Assembly (NCBI RefSeq): GCF_017814945.1
Contig: NZ_JAGIPX010000028.1
Location: 8,939-72,938, forward strand
DNA from: Paraburkholderia sp. LEh10
Lineage (GTDB): Bacteria > Pseudomonadota > Gammaproteobacteria > Burkholderiales > Burkholderiaceae
Direction of reading: 5' to 3'
Length of the DNA: 64,000 nt
Positions 8,668 through 16,603 of this stretch are shown in pieces (position 1 is the first letter of the stretch; each line of letters opens with the position of its first letter). The position numbers and the translations under genes are program-made. The notes below the pieces were generated by a model. The model saw nothing but the letters and a program-made list of their open reading frames with translations. It had not been told where the DNA came from and searched no databases.

Positions 8668-9422
8668 GACGAGCGCTCCGTCGTCGATGCCGTGCGCGAG
8701 CCGAAACAGGCGAACAGGTGGCGCGCGAGGCCGCGCGGCGCCGGCGTCGAGCGCGCCGCGCGGCCCGCGAAGAGGCGCTTGCCGAGCCGGTTCAGCACGA
8801 GCCGCAACACGATCGACAGCGCGAGATACGTCGCGGTGATGATCACGTACGCCTCGAACGAGCGGAAGTTGCGCGACTGGATATAGTTCGCCGCGTAGGT
8901 CAGATCGGGCACGGAGATCTGCGAGACGACAGCCGAGCCAAGCATCACGATCAGCACCTGGCTCAGCAGCGCCGGAAACACATTCGCGACCGCCTGCGGC
9001 AGCACGACATGCCGGAACACCTGGCGTCCCTGCAAGCCAAGCGCGTGCGCGGCCTGAATCTGTCCGCGGGGGATCGAATCGATCCCGGCGCGCACGATTT
9101 CGATTGCGTATGCACCAAGATTGACCGTCATCGCGAGTATGGCAGCCTGGATTTCGTCGATATGAATGCCGAGGCTCGGCAGCCCGAAAAAGACGAAGAA
9201 CAGCTGCACGAGAAACGGCGTGTTGCGGATCAGCTCGACATATGTCGCGATCAGCGCGCGCGCCCATTTCGGCCCGGACGCAGCCACCGCCGCGCCCGCG
9301 ATGCCGACGAGGCCGCCCAGCACCGTCGATACGGCCGTCAGCCCGAGCGTCACGCCGACGCCACGCACGAGCATGCCCGCATACATGTCGAAACTGCTGA
9401 AATCGAACGTGTAAGTCATCAT
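8664..9422 (-). CDS. polar amino-acid ABC transporter permease (first of two)
   Basis: A 252-residue HisQ-type permease. The sequence RNTPFLVQLFFVFFGLP and the EAA loop (DSIPRGQIQAAHALGLQGRQVFRHVVLPQA) are characteristic. The C-terminal 30 residues are a basic, Pro/Ser-rich tail. Two adjacent ATG codons (9422 and 9419) compete for the start. It lies 48 bases after the binding-protein gene and overlaps the next permease by 4 bases, forming a leftward three-gene operon. Confidence 0.85.
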   Translation of the reverse strand: MMTYTFDFSSFDMYAGMLVRGVGVTLGLTAVSTVLGGLVGIAGAAVAASGPKWARALIATYVELIRNTPFLVQLFFVFFGLPSLGIHIDEIQAAILAMTVNLGAYAIEIVRAGIDSIPRGQIQAAHALGLQGRQVFRHVVLPQAVANVFPALLSQVLIVMLGSAVVSQISVPDLTYAANYIQSRNFRSFEAYVIITATYLALSIVLRLVLNRLGKRLFAGRAARSTPAPRGLARHLFACFGSRTASTTERSS

Positions 9423-9470
9423 ATGCGGCTCATCGTGGCATCGGCGGATCTAAAGACAGATCAAAAGGGC

Positions 9471-10280
9471 TTAGAGGTTTTCCGGCAGCGGCGCGCGCAG
9501 CCACTTCTGCGAAATCGTGTTCATCGTGCCGTCCTTGCGGGCGCGCGCAATGGTTTCGTCGACTTTCTTCAGAAGGCGCGGCTCGTTCTTGTTCAGGCCG
9601 ACATGATCGGGCGAACTGAACAGCGAAAACTTCTGCTCCGGATCGTTGGCGGGATGGCGCGCGAGAATCGTTGCGCCGACATCGTTACCGACGACCATCA
9701 ACTGTACCTGACCAGAAAGAAATGCAGAAATAGCGCCGTTCGGATCGTCGAAACGTTTGATGTTCGCCGACGGCGGCGCAATCTTCGTCACGCTCAGATC
9801 CTCCAGCGTGCCGCGCGCGACGGAAATGCTCTTGCCCGCGAGATCGTTTGCATCCTTCACTTTCAGCGACTTCGGACCGAACACGGCGAGATAGTAGGGC
9901 GCATAAGGCTGCGAGAAGTCGATCACTTTCTCGCGCTCGGGTGTCTGGCCGACGGAGAGCAGCATATCGGCCTTGTGGTCCGCGAGGTACGCCATCCGGT
10001 TGTCGCCCGTCACGGCCACCAGCTCGACCTTGACGCCCAGCGACTTGCCGATCATGTTCGCGACGTCGATGTCATAGCCTTGCGGCTTCATGTCCGGTCC
10101 GATCGAGCCGAACGGCGGATAGTCCATGAACACGCCGACGCGCACGACGCCTGCCTTCGTGATCGTGTCGAGCGCGTCCGCATGCGCGAGCGGCGCGAAC
10201 GCGGACAGCGCGGCGCCTGCGAAGGCCAGCGCGGCGAATGCGTTGCAAAAACGGCGGCTGAGGGGAGCGGCGGTGGTCAT
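9471..10280 (-). CDS. amino-acid ABC transporter substrate-binding protein
   Basis: A 269-residue periplasmic binding protein of family 3 (SBP_bac_3). A clear signal peptide (RRFCNAFAALAFAGAALSAF...LAHA) is cleaved before DALDTITKAG. The segments VRVGVFMDYPPFGSI and GYDIDVANMIGKSLG are typical. The start at 10280 is fixed by AAGGA about 9 bases upstream; the frame is open further but does not look coding. It heads the leftward transporter operon and is divergent from a LysR regulator, which probably controls it. Ligand unknown; polar amino acids are the usual class. Confidence 0.85.
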   Translation of the reverse strand: MTTAAPLSRRFCNAFAALAFAGAALSAFAPLAHADALDTITKAGVVRVGVFMDYPPFGSIGPDMKPQGYDIDVANMIGKSLGVKVELVAVTGDNRMAYLADHKADMLLSVGQTPEREKVIDFSQPYAPYYLAVFGPKSLKVKDANDLAGKSISVARGTLEDLSVTKIAPPSANIKRFDDPNGAISAFLSGQVQLMVVGNDVGATILARHPANDPEQKFSLFSSPDHVGLNKNEPRLLKKVDETIARARKDGTMNTISQKWLRAPLPENL

Positions 10281-10542
10281 TGGTGCATCCTTTCGTTGAG
10301 TGTTGGCACAGCGGTCAAGCCACTCTAGGTTTGCCAAAATCCGCGAACAATCGAAATCTGCGCATAGGGTCCATGACTTGCGCTCATGCCGTACGGGTTC
10401 TCCCGAGGCCGTCACTGCATGAGCGCGACGCATGACGAACGCTCGTAGGGGAATTTTGGATCGCGTATCCTTGCACATAGTCGTGCCGTGCGCCTCATTG
10501 CGACGCGGCACGCGATGAATTTTCCTGATACGACGAAACCGC
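10281..10542. promoter_or_regulatory. divergent promoter region between ABC importer and LysR gene
   Basis: 262 bases separate the two divergent starts. Promoters of both transcripts and LysR binding sites (T-N11-A type) are expected here. I could not pick out a convincing operator by eye. Confidence 0.4.
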
Positions 10543-11418
10543 ATGCGACGACTTCCGCCCCTGAACGCCTTGCAGATCTTCGAAACCGTCGCGCGTCACC
10601 GCAGCTTCACGCGCGCGGCCGAGCATCTGTGCCTCACGCAGGGCGCCGTGAGCCGGCAGATTCTCGCGCTCGAGGACTACTATCAGTTCCCGCTCTTCAA
10701 GCGTCATGCAAAGGGCCTCACGCTAACGGCGGAAGGCGAGTTGCTGTTGCCCGCCGTCAAGGAAAGCTTTGCGCGCATCGAAGAGATTTCGCTGCGCCTC
10801 ACGCGTCAGCGCACCGATCTCGCGCTGAAGGTGCCGACCTGCGTGATGCGCTGGATGCTGCCCAAAATCATGCAGTTCCAGGCCGAGTATCCCGATCTGC
10901 ACGTGCAGATCACGACGACATGGCAGCACGACGTCGACTTTCAGGTCGAGCCATTCGATGCCGCGATCGTCTACGGCACGTCGGCGGGCGCGGACGTGCA
11001 ATCAGTGCCCCTCTTCGAGGAGCGCCTCACGCCCGTATGCGCGCCGCAGCTGCTGCAGGAAAGGCCGCTTGCGCAGCCCGCGGATCTCGCGCGCCACACG
11101 CTGCTGCATCCGACACGCGATCATCGCGACTGGAAAATGTGGCTCGATTACGTGAGCGCGCGCGATATTGACGCGGACGTCGGCCCGAGCTTCGATACGC
11201 TCGATCTCGCGACGAACGCCGCGTTGCAAGGCTTCGGCGTGGCGATCAGCGATCTCGCGCTGATCGAAGAGGATGTCGGCGCGCAGCGCCTCGTGCGCCC
11301 TTTCGATGCCGTGCTCACGACGGGCGCGCGCTACTACTTCGTGTATCCCGACAGCGTCGCGCATCAGCAGAAGGTCGATCTGTTTCGCGACTGGATCGGC
11401 CGGCATTGCGCGCAATGA
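10543..11418 (+). CDS. LysR-family transcriptional regulator (GcvA-like)
   Basis: A 291-residue LysR-type regulator. The winged helix-turn-helix is at about 8-65 (LNALQIFETVARHRSFTRAA, then LTQGAVSRQILALE), followed by the effector-binding domain (LKVPTCVMRWMLPKIMQFQAEYPDLHVQI). The opening residues and 'RFSFTRAAEHL.LTQGAVS.Q' style are those of the GcvA/AmpR group. It is divergent from the amino-acid importer operon and most likely regulates it; the inducer is unknown. Confidence 0.85.
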   Translation: MRRLPPLNALQIFETVARHRSFTRAAEHLCLTQGAVSRQILALEDYYQFPLFKRHAKGLTLTAEGELLLPAVKESFARIEEISLRLTRQRTDLALKVPTCVMRWMLPKIMQFQAEYPDLHVQITTTWQHDVDFQVEPFDAAIVYGTSAGADVQSVPLFEERLTPVCAPQLLQERPLAQPADLARHTLLHPTRDHRDWKMWLDYVSARDIDADVGPSFDTLDLATNAALQGFGVAISDLALIEEDVGAQRLVRPFDAVLTTGARYYFVYPDSVAHQQKVDLFRDWIGRHCAQ

Positions 11419-11439
11419 GCGGCGGGTCCGCGCCCGCCA

Positions 11440-12531
11440 TCAAGGCGCGAAAGAGAGAAACAGATACGCGGCGAACAGCGAGAGATGCACGGTGCCTTGC
11501 AGGATCGTGGTGCGTCCCGTGCCGAGCGTGAGCGTGCTGATGAGCAGCGTGAGTATGAGCAGCACCGTGTCCCTGCCATCGATGCCAAGCACGAGCGGGC
11601 GGCCCGTCCAGATGAACACGAGCGCGACAGTCGGAATCGTCAGGCCGATGCTCGCGAGCGCCGAGCCAAGGGCGAGATTCAGGCTGGTCTGCAAGCGGTC
11701 GGCGCGTGCCGCGCGCGCCGCGGCGAGTCCTTCCGGCAACAGCACGAGCGCCGCGATCACGATGCCGACCACGGCAGCGGGGGCGCCCGCTTCGAGCACG
11801 GCGCGCTCGACGACAGGCGACAGCACCTTCGCGAGCAGCACCACGGCGACGAGGCTCACGACCAGCAGCACGCCGCTAGCAAGCGCCACGCGCGTGCTGG
11901 GCGGCGGGGCGTGGGCGTCCTCGTTGGCGGCGTGAGCGGAGTCGGTGAGGAAATAGTCGCGATGACGTACGGTCTGCACGAACACGAACACGCCATACAG
12001 CACCAGCGACGACACGCCCGCGAACGCCAGTTGCTTGTCGCTCAGGGCAGGTCCGAGCTCGACGCTGGTGTAGTTGGGCATCACGAGCGAAAGCACCGAC
12101 AGCGAAGCGAGCACCGCCAGCGCCGCGCTCGCGCCGCGAATCTGGAAGTCCTGCTCGCGATGACGCAAGCCGCCCAACAGCAGACAGATCCCGACGATTC
12201 CGTTGCACACGATCATCACGGCGGCGAACACGGTGTCGCGCGCGAGGCCCGCTTTCTCGGGCCCGCCCGACAGCATCACCGACACGATCAGCGCCACTTC
12301 GATCACCGTCACGGCGACCGCGAGCACGAGCGTGCCGAACGGTTCGCCCACCCGATGCGCGACCACCTCCGCATGGTGCACGCCTGCGAACACCGCGCCC
12401 GCGAGCACGATGGCGGCGAGCGCCGTCAGCAGGCCGTTGGCGGGCAGCGCATAAGCGGCGCCGAGCACGAGCCACGCGATGACAGGCGCTGCGATCGTCC
12501 AGCGCGGTAGTACGGGCGATGTCGATGCCAT
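11440..12531 (-). CDS. calcium/sodium:proton antiporter, CaCA family (ChaA-like)
   Basis: A 363-residue membrane protein with about eleven hydrophobic segments. The two inverted alpha-repeat motifs of cation/Ca2+ exchangers are visible: GEPFGTLVLAVAVTVIEVAL (about 63-82) and LVLLPEGLAAARAARADRLQ in the second half, each with the conserved acidic residue. A hydrophilic loop in the middle (SAHAANEDAHAPPPSTR) separates the halves. E. coli ChaA exchanges Na+/K+/Ca2+ for protons; the same role is inferred here. It converges on the LysR gene and stands alone. Confidence 0.85.
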   Translation of the reverse strand: MASTSPVLPRWTIAAPVIAWLVLGAAYALPANGLLTALAAIVLAGAVFAGVHHAEVVAHRVGEPFGTLVLAVAVTVIEVALIVSVMLSGGPEKAGLARDTVFAAVMIVCNGIVGICLLLGGLRHREQDFQIRGASAALAVLASLSVLSLVMPNYTSVELGPALSDKQLAFAGVSSLVLYGVFVFVQTVRHRDYFLTDSAHAANEDAHAPPPSTRVALASGVLLVVSLVAVVLLAKVLSPVVERAVLEAGAPAAVVGIVIAALVLLPEGLAAARAARADRLQTSLNLALGSALASIGLTIPTVALVFIWTGRPLVLGIDGRDTVLLILTLLISTLTLGTGRTTILQGTVHLSLFAAYLFLSFAP

Positions 12532-12660
12532 CTGCGTTCACTCCATTGTTGTTGTTGAAGGTGGAGACGGGAACATCGGTTGATGGTTGGTGCGTACAGA
12601 CGGGAGATTAAACCAGCCTGACGGGCCGTTGGTGTGACAGCGCGCTCGATGATGCCGGCC

Positions 12661-12698
12661 GCAAAGAAAAACACCGCTCCCCAGTACGAAGAGCGGTG
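12661..12698 (-). terminator. intrinsic terminator for the BON-domain gene
   Basis: CACCGCTC (12672-12679) pairs with GAGCGGTG (12691-12698), an 8-bp stem. Read on the minus strand it is followed by TGTTTTTCTTT. It lies 55 bases after the stop of the BON gene. Confidence 0.65.
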
Positions 12699-12752
12699 CG
12701 TTGTGCGCGACCGGCGCGACCGCATGCGAACGCGTCGGCACGATGCATTGGC

Positions 12753-13109
12753 TTACTGGCCGACGGGGCGGATCGTCAGCGCGTTCTTCACTGACGTCAC
12801 GCCTTCCACGCCTTGTGCGACCTGGGTTGCCTGGTCGACTTGCGGCTGCTCCGGCACGGAACCCTGCAGCGTCACAGCACCGCTCTTTGCGCGTACCGTG
12901 ATGTTGGCGACACTGATGCCCTTCGCTTTCGCGAGCGCGGAGCGCACCTTCTTGGCCAGCGCACGGTCGGCCGACTTTGCCGCCTTCGAGGTCTGCTTGG
13001 CGCTCGGCTGGGCCGTCATGTCGGCATCGCTGGCCTGAGCGTATGCGTTGATCGACGCCAGAACCACGAGCGCGCCACCTACCATCTTGATTGCCTGAAT
13101 TGCCTTCAT
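12753..13109 (-). CDS. BON-domain periplasmic protein
   Basis: A 118-residue protein: signal peptide (MKAIQAIKMVGGALVVLASINAYA), a Lys/Ala-rich stretch, then one BON domain (about 48-115: KKVRSALAKAKGISVANITV, GAVTLQGSVPEQPQVDQA, GVTSVKNAL). BON domains, as in OsmY, are thought to bind phospholipid or protect the envelope under stress. The start at 13109 has AGGAGA 8 bases upstream. Single gene with its own terminator. Confidence 0.85.
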   Translation of the reverse strand: MKAIQAIKMVGGALVVLASINAYAQASDADMTAQPSAKQTSKAAKSADRALAKKVRSALAKAKGISVANITVRAKSGAVTLQGSVPEQPQVDQATQVAQGVEGVTSVKNALTIRPVGQ

Positions 13110-13556
13110 TCACTTTCTCCTGTTGTCATGATTTGCGACGGTGTCGCGCCTGAAACGCACCCGGCGAGCGGGCTCTTCACGCGTGAAACCACTGCACGGC
13201 TACTTCGGTACTTCTGGGTCAAAACGGCTTCAACAGTGCTGCTGGTTGTCGATACACCGGGTGGCTCGCCGATGCTGCGGGGCATGCCTGAATCACCGAT
13301 GCTGCTGGCCGGACACTAACGATACCTCAATTGGTTCCATAGTGAGGGCTAAGGGTCCCCCGGATGAGGCATTGGTACAACGGATCGATACCGCTTGCGT
13401 TGCGACCATGTCGCACATGTATCGTGCGCAAGGCGCGCCGATGTCGCGCGTGAGCCGCATTGCGCGCATCGTGGATGGAACGGCGCGGCGTGTCATCATG
13501 CTGCAAAATAGGGCTTCCCACAGGCCTCGATCCGCGCCATTTGCGCGAATCACCGC
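13110..13556. other. 447-bp intergenic region, divergent promoters
   Basis: Lies between the divergent BON and DNA glycosylase genes. Open frames cross it on the plus strand but lack ribosome sites and known motifs. Nothing further could be assigned. Confidence 0.4.
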
Positions 13557-14189
13557 ATGGCGCAGACAACGCTTCCGCTCGTTCCTCTACGTCGCAACGA
13601 TCTACCCGTCGATACGGTTGACCTCGCGCGCTTCATGTTGGGTAAATACCTGGTCCACGATCTGCCCGAAGGGCGCGTCAGCGGACGGATCGTCGAGACA
13701 GGGGCGTATCCCGTCGGCGATTCCACCAATCATGGTTATCCGGGGCGGCGCGCGTACAACGGCTCGATGTTCGTCGAACATGGCCATGCGTATGTGCGGC
13801 TCACATATGGCATTTATTGCGTGATCAACGTGGTCAGCGAGCGGGCCGGGACGGGCGCTGCCGTGCTGATCCGCGCGCTGGAGCCCGTCGAGGGCATCGC
13901 ATGGATGCAGGCGCGCCGGCCCCGTGCGAAGCCGCGCGATCTCGCGCGCGGCCCCGGGCGGCTCGCGCTCGCGCTCGGCATCGATCTGGCCTGCGACGGC
14001 GCCGATCTCTGCACGGGACGCGGTCTGTGGCTCGGCGCGCGAGGCAACGCGCCTGTGCCGTTCGCGGTGACCACACGTATCGGCATCGCACGTGAAACGC
14101 ATCGTCTGCTGCGCTTTTATGTGCCGGGCAGCCCGTTCGTCAGCGGGCCGCGCAAGCTGCTGCCGGCCAACGCGCCGCCGTCGACGTAA
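13557..14189 (+). CDS. 3-methyladenine DNA glycosylase, AAG/MPG family (catalytic Glu replaced)
   Basis: A 210-residue AAG-family protein: [57 protein letters not shown], then [11 protein letters not shown]. These enzymes flip alkylated purines out of DNA and cut the glycosidic bond. Alignment by eye to human AAG puts Tyr51 at Tyr127, His59 at His136, and Gly49 at the catalytic Glu125 (human ETEAY, here ETGAY; codon GGG). All other key positions are kept. The protein may bind lesions without cutting them, use another residue, or belong to a subfamily with a moved base. Confidence 0.8.
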   Translation: MAQTTLPLVPLRRNDLPVDTVDLARFMLGKYLVHDLPEGRVSGRIVETGAYPVGDSTNHGYPGRRAYNGSMFVEHGHAYVRLTYGIYCVINVVSERAGTGAAVLIRALEPVEGIAWMQARRPRAKPRDLARGPGRLALALGIDLACDGADLCTGRGLWLGARGNAPVPFAVTTRIGIARETHRLLRFYVPGSPFVSGPRKLLPANAPPST

Positions 14190-14462
14190 AGCTCTCGCCG
14201 CGTTGGCGTTGGTCCGCTCCTGGTGTGGCGTTGGCCACGCCTGCCACATTTTCCATTTGGTTCGATTCGACCCTGCATTGTTGCAGCCAGCTGCCGCTGC
14301 CCGAAAGATGGCTTGCGCCGCCATGCGACCTTTGCAACAGTCGCAATTAAGTATCTCCGAAATAGGGGTTTTCCCTTGGTTCGGCGTTGTTTAGACTTCA
14401 GTCATTGCTTCAAACGCTGTTGTGCGAAGCCCCGGATAAAACAACTTTTGGAGGTAGTTACC

Positions 14463-14795
14463 ATGAAATCGCTTATCAAGGCTGTCGCTATTGCTGCTGT
14501 TCTCGCTGCGCCTATCGCATCGTTCGCGCAGTCGAACCAGCCGGTGACCCGCGCTCAGGTGCGCGCCGAACTGGTCCAGCTGGAAAAGGCAGGCTACAAC
14601 CCGGCGACGGCCGTCGATTCGACCTATCCCGCTGACATTCAGGCCGCCGAAGCCCGCGTCCAGTCGCAAAACGGCGCAGTGGCGCAAGCTCCCGTCGCCG
14701 ATACGGGCTACGGTCCGTCGACCAATGGTTCGTCGCAATCGGGCGCGGCGGCCAAGCCGCTGAACCCGGCGCAAGACGTCTACTTCGGTCATTGA
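14463..14795 (+). CDS. DUF4148 secreted protein
   Basis: A 110-residue exported protein: signal peptide (MKSLIKAVAIAAVLAAPIASFA), then the DUF4148 core (TRAQVRAELVQLEKAGYNPA, YPADIQAAEARV), then a Ser/Gly/Gln-rich tail. The family is abundant in Burkholderiaceae and its function is unknown. GGAGG lies 8 bases before the ATG. A strong terminator follows at 14950. Confidence 0.85.
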   Translation: MKSLIKAVAIAAVLAAPIASFAQSNQPVTRAQVRAELVQLEKAGYNPATAVDSTYPADIQAAEARVQSQNGAVAQAPVADTGYGPSTNGSSQSGAAAKPLNPAQDVYFGH

Positions 14796-14949
14796 TCTTC
14801 GGGCTGGACGACCGCGTCCAGCTTGCGCGTTCGATGCAAACAGGCATTGGGCGCGCATGACTTGCATGCAGGTGGTGGCGCGGGCCCGCAAGACCGTGCC
14901 GATGCCGCCGACAAGAATGTATGTACCTCCGCCGCCGAAAGGTGGTTTT

Positions 14950-14977
14950 GCCCAACCGCGTGGATTGGGCTTTTTTT
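14950..14977 (+). terminator. intrinsic terminator after the DUF4148 gene
   Basis: GCCCAA (14950-14955) pairs with TTGGGC (14965-14970), followed by seven T. It is 155 bases downstream of the stop, so the transcript has a long 3' untranslated part. Confidence 0.7.
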
Positions 14978-15041
14978 GCTGGGCGCGTGACGGGCGATAC
15001 GGTGCGCCGCATGCGCGACGGCAGAAAGCGGCGAGTGCAGC

Positions 15042-15476
15042 CTACGCGCCGTGAATGTAATGCTCCAGTTGCTGGATCGTGAACTGCTGCTCGGCGATGA
15101 TGTTCTTCACGAGGTCGCCGATCGACACCATGCCGATCAGATCGTCGTTGTCCATCACGGGCAGATGACGCATGCGGCGCTCCGTCATCAGCGCCATGCA
15201 TTCGTCCGTCGTCTGATCCGGGCGCACGAAGCGCACCGCGCTGCTCATGATGTCGCGAACGGGCGTCGTCTTCGACGAGCGGTCCATCAGCACGATCTTG
15301 CGCGCGTAGTCGCGCTCGGTGACGATCCCCGCAATCGACCCGTTTTCTTTGACGATCAGCGCGCCGATCTGCTTCTCCGCCATCAGCTTGATGGCGTTGT
15401 AAACGGAATCGGATGCTTCGATCGTGTAGACCTCTTGATTCGGCTTCGATTTGAGTACTTGTGCAACGCTGGTCAT
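15042..15476 (-). CDS. CBS-domain pair protein
   Basis: A 144-residue protein that is almost entirely two CBS domains (about 8-65 and 75-130). Each carries the usual G-x-V-(S/T)-x-x-D ending: IAGIVTERDYARKI and LIGMVSIGDLVKNII. CBS pairs bind adenosyl ligands (AMP, ATP, SAM) and act as cytoplasmic sensors. Start at 15476 chosen for CGGAG 8 bases upstream. Stand-alone; partner unknown. Confidence 0.85.
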   Translation of the reverse strand: MTSVAQVLKSKPNQEVYTIEASDSVYNAIKLMAEKQIGALIVKENGSIAGIVTERDYARKIVLMDRSSKTTPVRDIMSSAVRFVRPDQTTDECMALMTERRMRHLPVMDNDDLIGMVSIGDLVKNIIAEQQFTIQQLEHYIHGA

Positions 15477-15841
15477 GGAGCGGCTCCGTTTGCAGTGCAG
15501 CACGCCTCGCCGCGGCGCGCTGGGGTAAGGGAGAGGCACGTCAGGCGCAGATCAAGCGCAGAACAAGTATAGGCGTCGGCGACGGCCGTCGCGACGCTCG
15601 CTTCGCCTGGTTTCGCGCGATGCGGCGCGCAGTTCCTGCCCCATCGAGCATATCGGCTCGCGAACCCGCGAGGCGATGCGCACGCGGCGACGATGCCGGC
15701 ATCGTATTGACCGCGCGTGCACCAGGGTGAAGCGGCTACCAGGTACAATTCGGCGTTTAGCGGTAAACTCCGCTCTGTACTTGACCCCCGGTCGTCATCC
15801 CCGGTTGTTCACGGGTTCATGTCCGCAATTCCGCTAACGCC
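15477..15841. promoter_or_regulatory. divergent region upstream of ribA with a dyad at 15742-15779
   Basis: 365 bases between the divergent CBS and ribA genes. GTACA...AGCGG-TAAACT-CCGCT...TGTAC (about 15742-15779) is a bipartite inverted repeat close to where a ribA promoter should be. No FMN riboswitch consensus was seen, so flavin control by that route is unlikely here. Confidence 0.35.
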
Positions 15842-16486
15842 ATGCCCATGTCTTACGAACCGTCGAAAGACGGCGCCTCCATCGGCGAATGCGTCACGCT
15901 CGACGCGACCGCCACGCTTCCCACCCGCTACGGCGCCTTCACATCCTATGTGTTTCGCGTGAACGACACGGGCGCCGAACATCTCGCGCTCGTAATGGGC
16001 GATGTCGAGAGCAAACAGTCGGTGCTCACGCGTCTGCATTCGGAGTGTCTGACGGGCGACGTGCTCGGTTCGTATCGCTGCGACTGCGGCGAACAACTGG
16101 ACCTCGCGTTGCGCTATATCGCCGCCGAAGGCTGTGGCGTGCTGCTGTATCTGCGCGGCCACGAAGGACGCGGCATCGGCTTGTCGAACAAGATCCGCGC
16201 CTACGCGCTGCAAGAGCAGGGGCGCGATACCGTCGAGGCGAATCTCGACCTCGGTCTGCCTGACGATTCGCGCGAGTACGATTCAGCGGCGGCGATTCTG
16301 CGGTTGCTGAAGGTGACGTCCGTGCGCCTGATGAGCAACAACCCGAAGAAGTTCGATTCGCTGTCGAAGCACGGCATTCCCGTTTGCGAACGCGTCGCGC
16401 TCGCCATTCCGATGCGGGAAGAAAACGAGCGCTATATCCGGACCAAGCAGCTGAAGTTCGGGCATTATTTTGAGGAAAACGAGTAA
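15842..16486 (+). CDS. ribA: GTP cyclohydrolase II
   Basis: A 214-residue stand-alone GTP cyclohydrolase II. It opens GTP to 2,5-diamino-6-ribosylamino-pyrimidinone 5'-phosphate, the first step of riboflavin synthesis. The zinc ligands are in [21 protein letters not shown] and the catalytic/GTP region is [16 protein letters not shown]; the C-terminus has SNNPKK and [14 protein letters not shown] as expected. There is no fused RibB domain. ATG codons at 15842 and 15848 are both possible; no clear ribosome site separates them. Flavin from this pathway also feeds BluB (FMN substrate). Confidence 0.9.
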   Translation: MPMSYEPSKDGASIGECVTLDATATLPTRYGAFTSYVFRVNDTGAEHLALVMGDVESKQSVLTRLHSECLTGDVLGSYRCDCGEQLDLALRYIAAEGCGVLLYLRGHEGRGIGLSNKIRAYALQEQGRDTVEANLDLGLPDDSREYDSAAAILRLLKVTSVRLMSNNPKKFDSLSKHGIPVCERVALAIPMREENERYIRTKQLKFGHYFEENE

Positions 16487-16515
16487 CGCAACGGGCGTTG
16501 CTCGCGGCGCGTTGC

Positions 16516-16542
16516 AATGGCCTCGCTGTCGGCGAGGCCATT
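16516..16542 (+). terminator. hairpin terminator between converging ribA and dehydrogenase genes
   Basis: An 11-bp stem (AATGGCCTCGC / GCGAGGCCATT) with a 5-nt loop, followed by TGTGTTT. It lies 30 bases after ribA. Confidence 0.6.
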
Positions 16543-16603
16543 TGTGTTTACGGCTTCAGGCCGTCATGAAGCCGCTCTTGCTGCTGGCCGCACACCATCG
16601 CAT

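Noticed and set aside
8718-10328. 536-codon plus-strand frame over the ABC importer genes
   Set aside because: Antisense to three recognised genes; no domain signal.
13141-13824. 227-codon plus-strand frame before and into the DNA glycosylase gene
   Set aside because: Overlaps the clearly coding glycosylase in another frame and has no recognisable content.
15480-15841. FMN riboswitch before ribA
   Set aside because: No conserved FMN-element blocks found; only an inverted repeat is present.
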